DNA from: Flavobacterium sp. SH_e | Lineage (GTDB): Bacteria; Bacteroidota; Bacteroidia; Flavobacteriales; Flavobacteriaceae | Assembly (NCBI RefSeq): GCF_025717045.1 | Contig: NZ_JAOVZN010000011.1 | Location: forward strand, 78,557 to 142,556 | Direction of reading: 5' to 3' | DNA: 64,000 nt | Shown here: piece after piece, positions 44,799 to 53,432 of the stretch | Layout of the letters: each line of letters starts with the position of its first letter | Position numbering within the stretch: position 1 is the stretch's first letter | Notes under the pieces: model-generated | Database searches by the model: none | The model's input: only the letters and a program-made list of their open reading frames with translations | What the model was told of the DNA's origin: nothing | Position numbers and translations under genes: made by a program

Positions 44799-45341
44799 CT
44801 ATAAAAAATAGTTTGCATTTGATTGATTGGATTTTATTATGGCTTTTAATTTGAATTTTTCCTGATTTCTTTCATTCATTATAGTAATGATTTTATCATT
44901 AAAAAACTCTTTTAAGAAGCCCCAGCTACTCGCATTAACTGCGCCGTTTCCATTTTTATTTAGATCTGGAAGAATGTCAAGATTGCTAATGAATTCTAAA
45001 TTGTCACGAAATTTCATAAAATCTTTTCTCCAGATGATAAGACTATATGTTCCCAGAAGGCATGGTTTGATTTCAGGATGACATTCCCACATATTTTTTA
45101 AATCTTCCTCAGAATAGTTATAACGATTGGTTTTAGTCATATTTCCCACTCCAAAAAAGTTGAGACTTTTAATCTTTTCTATAGTTGGCTTTTGTATATC
45201 ATTATAATCTAGAAGACAAAAAGTATAATTATGAGGACTTATCGTTTTATTTGTATTTGTGCAAAGAATAATGTTGTAATAGTTATTTGCATTTACGAAT
45301 GTTAAAAGATCACCTTGATTTACATCTTTGATTTTCGTCAT
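44799..45341 (-). CDS. Hypothetical protein, unknown function
   Basis: A 180-residue soluble protein starting MTKIKDVNQGDLLTFVNANN. The first half is beta-rich (YYNIILCTNTNKT, YTFCLLDYNDIQKPT), which resembles small barrel folds found in some polymorphic-toxin immunity proteins. The second half is helical. No signal peptide or membrane segment. The immunity idea is only a resemblance, and no toxin gene is nearby. Confidence 0.65.
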   Translation of the reverse strand: MTKIKDVNQGDLLTFVNANNYYNIILCTNTNKTISPHNYTFCLLDYNDIQKPTIEKIKSLNFFGVGNMTKTNRYNYSEEDLKNMWECHPEIKPCLLGTYSLIIWRKDFMKFRDNLEFISNLDILPDLNKNGNGAVNASSWGFLKEFFNDKIITIMNERNQEKFKLKAIIKSNQSNANYFL

Positions 45342-45380
45342 GAGATTTCTTATTGAAGTGAAATGATTTTATTTTAAAAA

Positions 45381-46208
45381 CTAAGAAAACTTAATCGTAA
45401 TGACATCACGGTAATTCAATCCTAACAAACTATTTGCAGAACCCACTTTAGAAGGATTACTTCTAAAAATAGCAATTTCAAGGAATCCAGCTTCATTAAA
45501 AATAGCCAGTTTTTCTCCTTCGTAGGTTTTAATAGGATATTTGTCTGAAGTTGCAATTGCCGAATAATTTGGCAGAATTGTCTTGATGCTTTTTGGTTTC
45601 ATCACGATTTCATAAGGACGTCCGCGTGAAATTTCTAAGAATTGTTTTTTAGAAATATTTGTAACCACATTTCCAAAATGATCAATATAAATGATATTGC
45701 CTTTTATAGAATTTCCGTCATCGGCCACAAGAGCTTGTAATTCTGTAGCTTCTTTAATAGATGAAATCTCTTTTCCAATAACATTCAGTAAACCACCTTT
45801 TGATAAATGCGAAGCAACTTGAATGAAAATATCCAAATCTGTCGATTCTATCGGAAAACGATCATGAATATTAATAGCAACAATTTTCTGCGGAACGATT
45901 TTCTGCGTAAGCATACTCAAGATTCCATTATCAGCACAAATAAAATAGTGATCGTTCCATTGCATAGCAATATGCTGGTTCTCTTTATTGCGCTCAATAT
46001 CGACACCTATAAGATGCACCGTTCCTTTTGGAAAACTTAAATAAGAAGCACCAATAATGTAACTTGCCTCGGCAGTATTAAAGGGATCAATGTCGTGAGA
46101 AATGTCAATGATTTGAACCTCTGGATTTTCAGAAAGTATTTTACCCTTCAGCGACCCCACAAAGTGATCTTTTAAGCCGTAGTCTGTAGTAAGGGTAATT
46201 ATTGACAT
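45381..46208 (-). CDS. S-adenosyl-L-methionine hydrolase / hydroxide adenosyltransferase family protein
   Basis: Protein of 275 residues of the DUF62 family, which cleaves SAM to adenosine and methionine using water. ITLTTDYGLKDHFVGSLKG at the N-terminus carries the conserved aspartate. IDISHDIDPFNTAEASYII and VDIERNKENQHIA follow, and GNVVTNISK marks the C-terminal domain. It is a trimer in known structures. It is divergent from phoH. Confidence 0.93.
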   Translation of the reverse strand: MSIITLTTDYGLKDHFVGSLKGKILSENPEVQIIDISHDIDPFNTAEASYIIGASYLSFPKGTVHLIGVDIERNKENQHIAMQWNDHYFICADNGILSMLTQKIVPQKIVAINIHDRFPIESTDLDIFIQVASHLSKGGLLNVIGKEISSIKEATELQALVADDGNSIKGNIIYIDHFGNVVTNISKKQFLEISRGRPYEIVMKPKSIKTILPNYSAIATSDKYPIKTYEGEKLAIFNEAGFLEIAIFRSNPSKVGSANSLLGLNYRDVITIKFS

Positions 46209-46252
46209 ATTTTTGTTTATAACTATTGATAGTATTTAAATCTAATTTTCAT

Positions 46253-46260
46253 TAAATTTG
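46253..46260 (+). promoter_or_regulatory. Possible -7 element (TAAATTTG) upstream of phoH
   Basis: A perfect TAnnTTTG match on the plus strand, 210 bp before the proposed phoH start, just after the divergent SAM-hydrolase gene. A TTG at 46226 is 24 bp upstream, slightly too far for the consensus. Confidence 0.4.
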
Positions 46261-46469
46261 AGAAATGCAAAGCTAATAATAGTAAACACAAATTGAAAGA
46301 AAGAAAAGACAAATTGTGTTTTGAAAAGTATTTGCCTGTTACAATATTCAGAAACACCGATTTAAGTTTATTTTGTAAAACTGAAACTGCGACTGAGTAC
46401 TGCAACTATAAAAAAGACCCGACAACCACTAAAATATTAAAAGGAATTTTTAATTTAAAACTACTTCAT

Positions 46470-47420
46470 TTGAACGAAAGAATAATCGAGCTAGTAGATA
46501 TTGCTCCAAAAGAGTTTTGGGGCGCACAGGATAGCCATTTAGAAATCATTAAAAAGTATTACCCAAAGCTTAAAATCGTAGCACGAGGGACAACTTTAAA
46601 AGCATTTGGCGAAAAAGAAGTTTTAGACGAATTCGAAAAGAGATTTCAAAGATTAATGCTTCATTTTACGCGTTATAATAATATTGATGACAATGTAATT
46701 GAACGTGTAATAATGAGTGATGGTCAAGAAGAAAAAAGATCTTACGATCATGATAAAATCTTAGTTCATGGTGTTGGCGGTAAGATTATCAAAGCAATGA
46801 CGCCAAATCAGCAATTGCTGGTTGATACGATTAAGAAAAACGATATGGTCTTTGCTATTGGTCCTGCTGGAACCGGAAAAACATATACCGGTGTTGCTAT
46901 GGCGGTTAAAATGCTAAAAGATAAAGAAGTAAAAAGGATCATTCTAACGCGTCCAGCGGTTGAAGCTGGAGAAAATCTCGGGTTTCTTCCAGGGGACATG
47001 AAAGAAAAACTGGATCCTTATATGCAACCATTGTACGATGCGCTGCGAGATATGCTTCCGAATGAAAAACTCGAAGATTACATTTTAAAAGGAATTATTC
47101 AGATTGCGCCACTTGCTTTCATGCGTGGACGTACGCTTGATAATGCTTTCGTAATCCTTGATGAAGCACAAAACACTACGCACTCACAAATGAAAATGTT
47201 TTTGACTCGTATGGGAAAAAACGCAAAATTTATGATTACAGGTGATCCTGGACAGGTCGATTTACCAAGAAGAACTATTTCTGGTCTTAAAGAGGCAATT
47301 TTGGTTTTGAAAGATATAGAAGGTATCGGAATTATTTATCTGGATGATAAAGATATCGTGCGTCACAGATTGGTTAAAAAGGTAATCGATGCTTACAAAC
47401 AAATCGAAAATCACGATTAA
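46470..47420 (+). CDS. phoH: PhoH-family ATPase
   Basis: Cytoplasmic P-loop ATPase of 316 residues. Walker A is GPAGTGKT and Walker B is VILDEAQN. PhoH homologues are often linked to RNA turnover. The start is set at TTG 46470 (LNERIIELVDIAPKEFWG), because family members begin at this point. The in-frame sequence upstream to 46293 reads through intergenic-type DNA and has no family match. It ends 59 bp before a strong terminator. Confidence 0.9.
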   Translation: MNERIIELVDIAPKEFWGAQDSHLEIIKKYYPKLKIVARGTTLKAFGEKEVLDEFEKRFQRLMLHFTRYNNIDDNVIERVIMSDGQEEKRSYDHDKILVHGVGGKIIKAMTPNQQLLVDTIKKNDMVFAIGPAGTGKTYTGVAMAVKMLKDKEVKRIILTRPAVEAGENLGFLPGDMKEKLDPYMQPLYDALRDMLPNEKLEDYILKGIIQIAPLAFMRGRTLDNAFVILDEAQNTTHSQMKMFLTRMGKNAKFMITGDPGQVDLPRRTISGLKEAILVLKDIEGIGIIYLDDKDIVRHRLVKKVIDAYKQIENHD

Positions 47421-47479
47421 TAATAATTTTAGTTAAATGTTAAATGTAAATCGTAAATTGTATTTTAGCATTTATTAGT

Positions 47480-47526
47480 ATTCGTTTTGCACGTTTTATA
47501 TAAAGGTGCAAAACGAATATTTTTTA
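47480..47526 (+). terminator. Intrinsic terminator of phoH
   Basis: ATTCGTTTTGCAC and GTGCAAAACGAAT form a perfect 13-bp stem with a 13-nt loop, followed by ATTTTTT. Confidence 0.9.
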
Positions 47527-47560
47527 TTAATATAGTAAAGAATCAAAGAAAAGATATTTA

Positions 47561-48022
47561 ATGGAATCAAAAATTGCTGGAAAACTGAAACCTTTAAACT
47601 ATGATCCTGATTATTTCGAAAGTGAACCTTTTGCAATACCATACTTTAGTAACCAACAGTTGAAAATAGGATTTGTTGAAGCTATGTATGCAGAATATTT
47701 AATTAAAGCTGATCGAGTATTAGAAAACTTTTTAAAATTGGATACATCGGAGAGATTTAAAAATTCGAAAATGGTCTACGATTATTATGATCAAACTTTA
47801 TTGTATGGGTATACTGAGGATCTTAGAATTAATACTATTGAGGATATTTGGCAATTTGTTTACCCATCTGAAATAATTATTGTTTCCAATGAAGAAGGAA
47901 ATTATTTTTTATATGTTTCTTGTGAATGCGAATGGGAAATAGAACATGGTTTGCAGTTAGTTTTTAAGGAAGGTTTGTCTTTGATTAGAGTAAGTGGTCA
48001 AGATGGAGCTTATGATGATTAA
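47561..48022 (+). CDS. DUF6985-like hypothetical protein
   Basis: A 153-residue soluble acidic protein. The C-terminal motif CECEWEIEHGLQLVFKEGLSL, then IRVSGQDGAYDD, resembles the DUF6985 group, whose members often occur near toxin-immunity or unknown genes. No signal peptide. It stands alone between the phoH terminator and the HAD gene. Family assignment is from memory and only moderately sure. Confidence 0.7.
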   Translation: MESKIAGKLKPLNYDPDYFESEPFAIPYFSNQQLKIGFVEAMYAEYLIKADRVLENFLKLDTSERFKNSKMVYDYYDQTLLYGYTEDLRINTIEDIWQFVYPSEIIIVSNEEGNYFLYVSCECEWEIEHGLQLVFKEGLSLIRVSGQDGAYDD

Positions 48023-48109
48023 AAGCGATGAAACTGATGTCAAGAATTTAAGGGAATAGTTAAATAAATAATAAACTTAGCTCATTTTTAGTGTTCAAAG
48101 CTTGTAATC

Positions 48110-48141
48110 TTTGTCTTAACGAGCTTAAAAGCTTAAATTTG
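48110..48141 (+). promoter_or_regulatory. Consensus promoter of the HAD phosphatase gene
   Basis: TTTG (48110-48113), a 20-bp spacer and TAAATTTG (48134-48141) match the Bacteroidota consensus in full. They end 21 bp before the ATG at 48163. Confidence 0.85.
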
Positions 48142-48162
48142 CAATCATCATATTTGATAATT

Positions 48163-48993
48163 ATGACAAAACTTAAAAATATAAAAGTTGTAGTAAGTGA
48201 TCTTGACGGAACTTTACTCAACCCACAACACAGAATTTCAGATTATACTAAATCAATTTTTCAAGAACTTCACAATCAAGGTTATTTGATTGTTGTAGCT
48301 ACAGGACGTCATCATCTTGATGCAATGGGAATTATAGAGAAACTGCAAATTCCTGTTTATTTAGTGAGTTCTAATGGAGCTAGAATTCATTCGCCAAATA
48401 AAGAAGAACTTTTTTCATTCAACTTAGACAGTAATGTGGTTAAAGCTGCGTTAGATGTAGAAATCGATCCTGAAATTACAGTAGTCTTATTTAAAGAAAA
48501 TGTATGGCAAACCAATAAATGGAATGAAAGACTTAATGCTTTTCAAGAAGAATTAAAATATCATCCAGAATTAGTAGATTATAAGAAACTCGATGATTTT
48601 GCGGCAATAAAGATTTTCTTTTCTTGTCCAGATCATGAGAAATTAGTGAAGTTGAAAGATGAAATTTTAGCCAATTCTTCAGAACATCTGCATCATGCAT
48701 TTAGTTTGCCAACTTGTTTAGAGTTTATGGACAAATCTATTGACAAAGCAGTTTCGATAGAAAAAGTCTTAGAAAAAGAAGGTTTTACTTTGAAAGAAGC
48801 AGTTTCTTTTGGAGATGGATTTAATGATGTTCAAATGCTTTCTGTTTCTGGAAAAGGATTAATTATGGGAAATGCACCAGCTTCATTGAAAAATGAACTA
48901 CCAGATCTAGAAGTAATTCAAACCAATGCAGAAGATGGAGTGGCAAGATATATTGCATCTAAAATTTTAGATAAAGAATTTGCAACAACTTAA
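48163..48993 (+). CDS. Cof-type HAD-IIB phosphatase
   Basis: HAD-superfamily hydrolase of 276 residues. Motif I is VVSDLDGTLLN, motif II is VATGRHH, and the late acidic motif is SFGDGFNDVQML, with the cap between. It probably dephosphorylates sugar phosphates or nucleotide-like substrates. The start is ATG 48163, because the consensus promoter lies between the earlier in-frame ATG at 48091 and this codon. Confidence 0.92.
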   Translation: MTKLKNIKVVVSDLDGTLLNPQHRISDYTKSIFQELHNQGYLIVVATGRHHLDAMGIIEKLQIPVYLVSSNGARIHSPNKEELFSFNLDSNVVKAALDVEIDPEITVVLFKENVWQTNKWNERLNAFQEELKYHPELVDYKKLDDFAAIKIFFSCPDHEKLVKLKDEILANSSEHLHHAFSLPTCLEFMDKSIDKAVSIEKVLEKEGFTLKEAVSFGDGFNDVQMLSVSGKGLIMGNAPASLKNELPDLEVIQTNAEDGVARYIASKILDKEFATT

Positions 48994-49047
48994 TTTAGAA
49001 TGTTTTATATTCAGCTTGTCGCTGAATAACAAATAATAGTTATTTTT

Positions 49048-49087
49048 ATAAGAGCTAATTCACAGAGAGTTAGCTCTTATTTTTTTA
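49048..49087 (+). terminator. Intrinsic terminator of the HAD gene
   Basis: ATAAGAGCTAA and TTAGCTCTTAT form a perfect 11-bp stem, followed by TTTTTTT. Confidence 0.88.
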
Positions 49088-49105
49088 ACCTTAAATTATT
49101 TAACC

Positions 49106-49699
49106 ATGAAAAGATTTTTACTTCAAGCCGAACGTAATTGTGTGTCGGGAGCTTTGGTTCTATTGCCACTTTTAGTTTTTTTCGTTTTATTGGAAAAAGT
49201 ATGGAAGTTCTTTCAGAATTACGGAGAAAAGTTTGCACATTTTCTTCGCTTAGATCTAGTATTAGGAAAGTATGCGACCGATATTGTAGGCGGAATTATT
49301 TTGTTGGTTTTAATTTATCTAAGTGGTTTTTTAATGCGTTTAGCACTTTTAAGACGATTTACCAATTGGGTAGATGAGAAACTGATGATTTTTTTGCCTG
49401 GTTATGAAAAGAATAAAAAAGAAGCAGAAGAAAAATTGTTGAAAAGAAATAAGGAGCCAAAGCCCATAACAGATTTGCCAATTCTATTTAAAAATGGAGA
49501 TTTCTGGCAGCCGGCACATTTAATTGAAGAAGATGAAACTGGAAATGCTGTAATTTTCATACCTACCGCACCTGCCCATAATGAAGGGCAAATTTTAATT
49601 GTAAAGTCAGGAGATTTTAAAAAATTGACAGAAACAACACTTTCTAGTTTAGACGAGTCAATAAAATCTTTTGGTAAAGGAATTTTAAGCTATAAATAA
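49106..49699 (+). CDS. DUF502-family membrane protein
   Basis: A 197-residue inner-membrane protein with two helices (about 15-33 and 55-76). A cytoplasmic or periplasmic domain follows, with FIPTAPAHNEGQILIV, matching DUF502 proteins. The family is widespread and of unknown function. It stands alone after the HAD terminator. Confidence 0.85.
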   Translation: MKRFLLQAERNCVSGALVLLPLLVFFVLLEKVWKFFQNYGEKFAHFLRLDLVLGKYATDIVGGIILLVLIYLSGFLMRLALLRRFTNWVDEKLMIFLPGYEKNKKEAEEKLLKRNKEPKPITDLPILFKNGDFWQPAHLIEEDETGNAVIFIPTAPAHNEGQILIVKSGDFKKLTETTLSSLDESIKSFGKGILSYK

Positions 49700-49726
49700 T
49701 TCGCATAAAATTGAAGCAATATTTTC

Positions 49727-49758
49727 TTTGTTTGCTCTGCCAAATAGTTTTAAATTTG
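49727..49758 (+). promoter_or_regulatory. Consensus promoter of purC
   Basis: TTTG (49727-49730), 20-bp spacer, TAAATTTG (49751-49758). It ends 30 bp before the purC ATG and is a full consensus match. Confidence 0.88.
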
Positions 49759-49788
49759 CCTTCATAAAAAAACAACACAACTAAGATA

Positions 49789-50742
49789 ATGAGCAATACA
49801 ATCACAACTACAGATTTTAATTTCCCGAATCAGAAATCAGTTTACCGCGGAAAAGTTAGAGAAGTTTATAATATTAATGATGAACTTTTAGTAATGGTGG
49901 CAACAGATAGACTTTCGGCTTTTGATGTAGTTTTGCCAAAAGGAATTCCGTATAAAGGACAAATCTTAAATCAGATTGCAACAAAATTTATGGAATTGAC
50001 GCAAGATATCGTTCCAAACTGGCTGATTGCGACTCCAGATCCAAACGTTGCTGTTGGACATTTATGTGATCCTTTTAAAGTAGAAATGGTAATTCGTGGT
50101 TATCTTTCTGGGCACGCAGCGCGCGAATATGCTGCTGGAAGAAAACAAATCTGCGGTGTTACTATGGCAGAAGGTTTAAAGGAAAACGATAAATTTCCAG
50201 AACCAATTATTACGCCAACTACAAAAGCAGATAATGGTTCTCATGATGAAGATATTTCTCGTGAAGATATCTTAGCAAAAGGAATTGTTTCTGAAGAAGA
50301 CTATCTAGTTTTAGAAAAATATACTCGCGCTTTATTTCAAAGAGGAACTGAAATCGCTGCAAAACGCGGATTGATTTTAGTGGATACCAAATATGAGTTC
50401 GGAAAAACAAAAGATGGTGTTATTGTTTTAATTGACGAAATACACACACCAGATTCTTCTCGTTATTTCTACGCTGACGGTTATGCTGAAAGACAAGAAA
50501 AAGGAGAGGAGCAAAAACAATTGTCTAAAGAGTTTGTTCGTCGTTGGTTAATCGAAAATGGTTTTCAAGGCAAAGATGGACAGCAAATTCCAAATATGAC
50601 AGATGAATATATTGAGTCAGTTTCTGAAAGATATATCGAATTGTATGAAAATATTTTAGGAGAGAAATTTGTAAAAGCTGATATTGACAATATTGATCAA
50701 CGTATTGAGAAAAATGTATTAGATTACCTTTCTTCAAAATAA
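49789..50742 (+). CDS. purC: Phosphoribosylaminoimidazole-succinocarboxamide synthase
   Basis: Purine-pathway ligase of 317 residues that joins aspartate to CAIR with ATP to give SAICAR. YRGKVREVYNINDELLVMVATDR at the N-terminus (given as two contiguous parts, YRGKVREV and YNINDELLVM) and LSAFDVVLP, then VRGYLSGHAAREY-like text (VIRGYLSGHA), are family features. LVDTKYEFG and DEIHTPDSSRYF are the usual PurC motifs. It belongs to the longer eukaryote-like SAICAR group rather than the 240-residue bacterial form. It is not next to other pur genes. Confidence 0.97.
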   Translation: MSNTITTTDFNFPNQKSVYRGKVREVYNINDELLVMVATDRLSAFDVVLPKGIPYKGQILNQIATKFMELTQDIVPNWLIATPDPNVAVGHLCDPFKVEMVIRGYLSGHAAREYAAGRKQICGVTMAEGLKENDKFPEPIITPTTKADNGSHDEDISREDILAKGIVSEEDYLVLEKYTRALFQRGTEIAAKRGLILVDTKYEFGKTKDGVIVLIDEIHTPDSSRYFYADGYAERQEKGEEQKQLSKEFVRRWLIENGFQGKDGQQIPNMTDEYIESVSERYIELYENILGEKFVKADIDNIDQRIEKNVLDYLSSK

Positions 50743-50773
50743 TAATTTTGGGTTTAAACTAACTATTTAAACC

Positions 50774-51907
50774 ATGAAATTTATAACGAAAAAAAATGCC
50801 CTGTTATTTGTATGTTTTACAGCAGGGCATTTTCTTTATGCGCAAATTGATAAAAATGCGACAAAAGAAACCAAATACTTATATCAGAATCTTAAAACTA
50901 TTTCCAAAAAGCATATTCTTTTTGGACATCAGCATGCATTGGAGTACGGACACGGATGGAGCAATGAGCCTAATCGCTCAGATGTAAAATTGGTTACGGG
51001 TTCGCATCCAGCTGTTGTCGGGATTGATTTTAGTGATTTTTCAGGACGCTCTAAAGACCAAATTGAGAAAACAAAAGAAGTTTTAAGACAGAATGTGATT
51101 GATACTTATGAAAGAGGTGGAATTACAACTGTTTCATGGCATTTTAATAATCCAGTTTCTGATGGAGGATTTTATTGGAAAGAGGGAGTTTCAGCAGCTT
51201 CAATATCTATGATAAAACCTGGTGGTTCTCATCATGAAGAATACAAGGAAATTTTAAAAACCATTGCCGATTTTGCACATTCTGTAAAAGCGAAAGATGG
51301 AAAACTTTCTCCAATGATTTTCAGACCTTTTCATGAATTTGATGGAGAATGGTTTTGGTGGGGAAAAGCACATACTTCTCGAGAAGATTTCATAGCGGTT
51401 TGGCAGTTTACGGTTTCTTATTTAAAAGACACTTTAGGGGTTCATAATTTTATTTATGCATTTTCTCCAGATAATCGATTCAATTCAGAAGAAGAATATT
51501 TAGAACGTTATCCAGGAGATGAATTCGTAGATATGCTAGGGATGGACGATTACGGAGATTTTGGAAGAGATGGAAAATATGATCTAGATGCCGGCTTAAA
51601 AAAACTTAAAATATTTTCTGATTTGGCTATCAAAAAGAAAAAACTAGCTGCATTTACAGAAACGGGATTAGAATCAATTCCAAATGAAAATTGGTGGACA
51701 GAAGTTCTGCTTAAAACGCTGAAATCTGAAAATTTAGAATTGGCTTATGTTTTAGTATGGCGAAATGATACTACAAGTCCAACGCATTATTATGCACCTT
51801 TTCCTAGACAAGCAAGCGAAAAAGACTTTATAAAATTCTATGATGATCCTTTTACTTTGTTTGAAAAAGATTTAAAAAATATTTACAGCAAAAATTTCAA
51901 AATATAG
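50774..51907 (+). CDS. Secreted glycoside hydrolase family 26 (beta-mannanase type)
   Basis: Secreted glycosidase of 377 residues. A signal peptide ends near FLYAQ (residue 24). RPFHEFDGEWFWW carries the acid/base Glu188 and the preceding His187. AAFTETG carries the nucleophile Glu296. The TIM-barrel segments GIDFSDFSG and YAFSPDNRF are GH26-like. It likely cuts beta-1,4-mannans. It is single-domain with no carbohydrate module or Por tail, so it is periplasmic or outer-surface by another route. Follows purC by 31 bp and ends in its own terminator. Confidence 0.9.
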   Translation: MKFITKKNALLFVCFTAGHFLYAQIDKNATKETKYLYQNLKTISKKHILFGHQHALEYGHGWSNEPNRSDVKLVTGSHPAVVGIDFSDFSGRSKDQIEKTKEVLRQNVIDTYERGGITTVSWHFNNPVSDGGFYWKEGVSAASISMIKPGGSHHEEYKEILKTIADFAHSVKAKDGKLSPMIFRPFHEFDGEWFWWGKAHTSREDFIAVWQFTVSYLKDTLGVHNFIYAFSPDNRFNSEEEYLERYPGDEFVDMLGMDDYGDFGRDGKYDLDAGLKKLKIFSDLAIKKKKLAAFTETGLESIPNENWWTEVLLKTLKSENLELAYVLVWRNDTTSPTHYYAPFPRQASEKDFIKFYDDPFTLFEKDLKNIYSKNFKI

Positions 51908-51926
51908 TTTGTTATAAACTAATTAG

Positions 51927-51960
51927 AAAGCGCAATTTGGTAAATCAAATTGCGCTTTTT
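51927..51960 (+). terminator. Intrinsic terminator of the GH26 gene
   Basis: AAAGCGCAATTTG and CAAATTGCGCTTT form a perfect 13-bp stem with a 6-nt loop, then a T run. Confidence 0.9.
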
Positions 51961-52050
51961 TATTTTTTTTATTAATCCATGCAACCTAAATAACTTTTAA
52001 GTCGTCTAAATAGAAAATCATCATCATCAATCATTTAACAAACAATCATC

Positions 52051-52446
52051 ATGAAAAAAACTGTAATTATTTTAGGAGCACTTTTAATTTTTTCAAGTGA
52101 ATTAGCAGCGTCAAGCAGTAATTTAAAAATTAAAAATCAAGTTGAGTTTTCAATTTATGGAAAATCGCCATTCCATCTCGCGATTAGTAAAGGCGATTTT
52201 GAAGCTGTGAAAAAATTTGTATTATACGGAACGGATATCAATAAAAAGGTTAATAATATGACGCCTTTAATGGTTGCGGCGCGATTTAATCAATTTGAAA
52301 TTATAAATTTTTTGCTTCTTCATAAAGCAAATCCATCAATAGAAAACTCTCATGGTTTTACGGCTTTAGATTATGCAGAGTATGCAAAATCTACTGAATC
52401 AATTGCTATTTTGAAGAAAATAAAAGAAGGATCGAAGAAAGAATAA
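52051..52446 (+). CDS. Secreted ankyrin-repeat protein 1
   Basis: A 131-residue exported protein. A signal peptide (MKKTVIILGALLIFSSELAAS) precedes an ankyrin region of about two to three repeats (SPFHLAISKGDFEAVKKFVL, NNMTPLMVAARFNQFEIINF, HGFTALDYAEYAKS). Likely a periplasmic protein-protein interaction module. A close paralogue with a similar leader lies at 53433. Secreted ankyrin proteins of this size are in some bacteria linked to catalase maturation, but no catalase gene is nearby. Confidence 0.88.
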   Translation: MKKTVIILGALLIFSSELAASSSNLKIKNQVEFSIYGKSPFHLAISKGDFEAVKKFVLYGTDINKKVNNMTPLMVAARFNQFEIINFLLLHKANPSIENSHGFTALDYAEYAKSTESIAILKKIKEGSKKE

Positions 52447-52448
52447 AT

Positions 52449-52493
52449 AAAAAAGAAAGCGCAATTCATATTTTGAATTGCGCTTTCTTTTTT
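52449..52493. terminator. Bidirectional terminator between the ankyrin 1 and SRPBCC genes
   Basis: AAAGAAAGCGCAATTCA and TTGAATTGCGCTTTCTT form a long stem with AT-rich ends. It serves both converging genes. Its GCGCAATT core matches the GH26 terminator upstream. Confidence 0.9.
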
Positions 52494-52507
52494 ATCATTT
52501 TAAGATG

Positions 52508-53044
52508 TTATTCCATTTTATCTTTTAGATTTTCCAAGCCTTTCTGTAGATCATTTCCAATCATTTGATCCATTTTAAGCATCGGAAGCATGATATTTGT
52601 TGGATAAGGGATTACACCGCTGATTCCCCATTTTACTTTTGTCTGATTTTGGGAAAGAGGTTCGGTAGACATAAATCCTACAGCAGTATCTTCCATTGGT
52701 TTTTTAAAACGAAGTGCAAAGTCTAGACGTCGCCCTTCTGTTATTTTTGTAATTTCTTGTTCGCCAACACCAACTTCTTTGACATTGCTTTCCCATGAAG
52801 AAATAGAACCAACATTTCCGTCAATTCCTTTGTAATTTACTTTCATTTTCGGATCCATATTGGCCCAAACACTAAATTCATTTTGGTTTTTAAGAGATCT
52901 AACATATTTAAAAATACTATCTGCGGGCTTGTTGATTGTAATTTCTCTTTCGACGGCATATTCCTTTGGCATAAAATAAGCAACTATTAAAACAATCGAA
53001 ATAAGTAAAATTAGAATGACGAGAATTCTTTTAATAAATATCAT
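52508..53044 (-). CDS. SRPBCC-family (polyketide cyclase-like) protein with membrane anchor
   Basis: A 178-residue protein. One N-terminal helix (ILVILILLISIVLIVAYF) anchors a START/SRPBCC ligand-binding fold with VEREITINKPADSIFKYVRS and the C-terminal helix MLKMDQMIGNDLQKGLENLK. The ligand is unknown. It lies between two ankyrin genes on the opposite strand. Confidence 0.88.
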   Translation of the reverse strand: MIFIKRILVILILLISIVLIVAYFMPKEYAVEREITINKPADSIFKYVRSLKNQNEFSVWANMDPKMKVNYKGIDGNVGSISSWESNVKEVGVGEQEITKITEGRRLDFALRFKKPMEDTAVGFMSTEPLSQNQTKVKWGISGVIPYPTNIMLPMLKMDQMIGNDLQKGLENLKDKME

Positions 53045-53432
53045 AGCTTTAGTTTTAAGGTTATTATTTTGAGATAATTTATTCGAAAAGAAGAGTATTT
53101 ACCAGTAAAATAGATAGTTCGATACTTTTTTGAATATGTAATTGTATAGTAAATTTAAAAAAAAATGCTCCTGGTTTGAAGTTGATATTAGATTTTTTAA
53201 ATAAATGGAGTAAAAAATATCAGATTTATTGTAACGTTTTTTCTTTTTAGTAGTCTATTATAGTAAAATCAATGATTTGATAATGTTAAGGTCTTTCAAT
53301 TTCCGTTTTATTAAGTAACTGTTAAGAATTAGTTAAAACATGGTACTTTGTAATACATAATACAATAAAATAAATTACTTTTACATCATCAAATTAAAAT
53401 CATCATCAATCATTTAACAAACATCAATCATT
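53045..53432. other. 388-bp AT-rich gap, promoter region of the second ankyrin gene
   Basis: No ORF. TTTG at 53347-53350 followed by 20 bp and TAAATTAC is a weak promoter candidate. The last 40 bp copy the leader of ankyrin gene 1 (ATCATCATCAATCATTTAAC). Confidence 0.5.

Noticed and set aside
46293..46469. N-terminal extension of PhoH
   Set aside because: Reads through a promoter-like element and repeat-like intergenic DNA, with no homology to PhoH.
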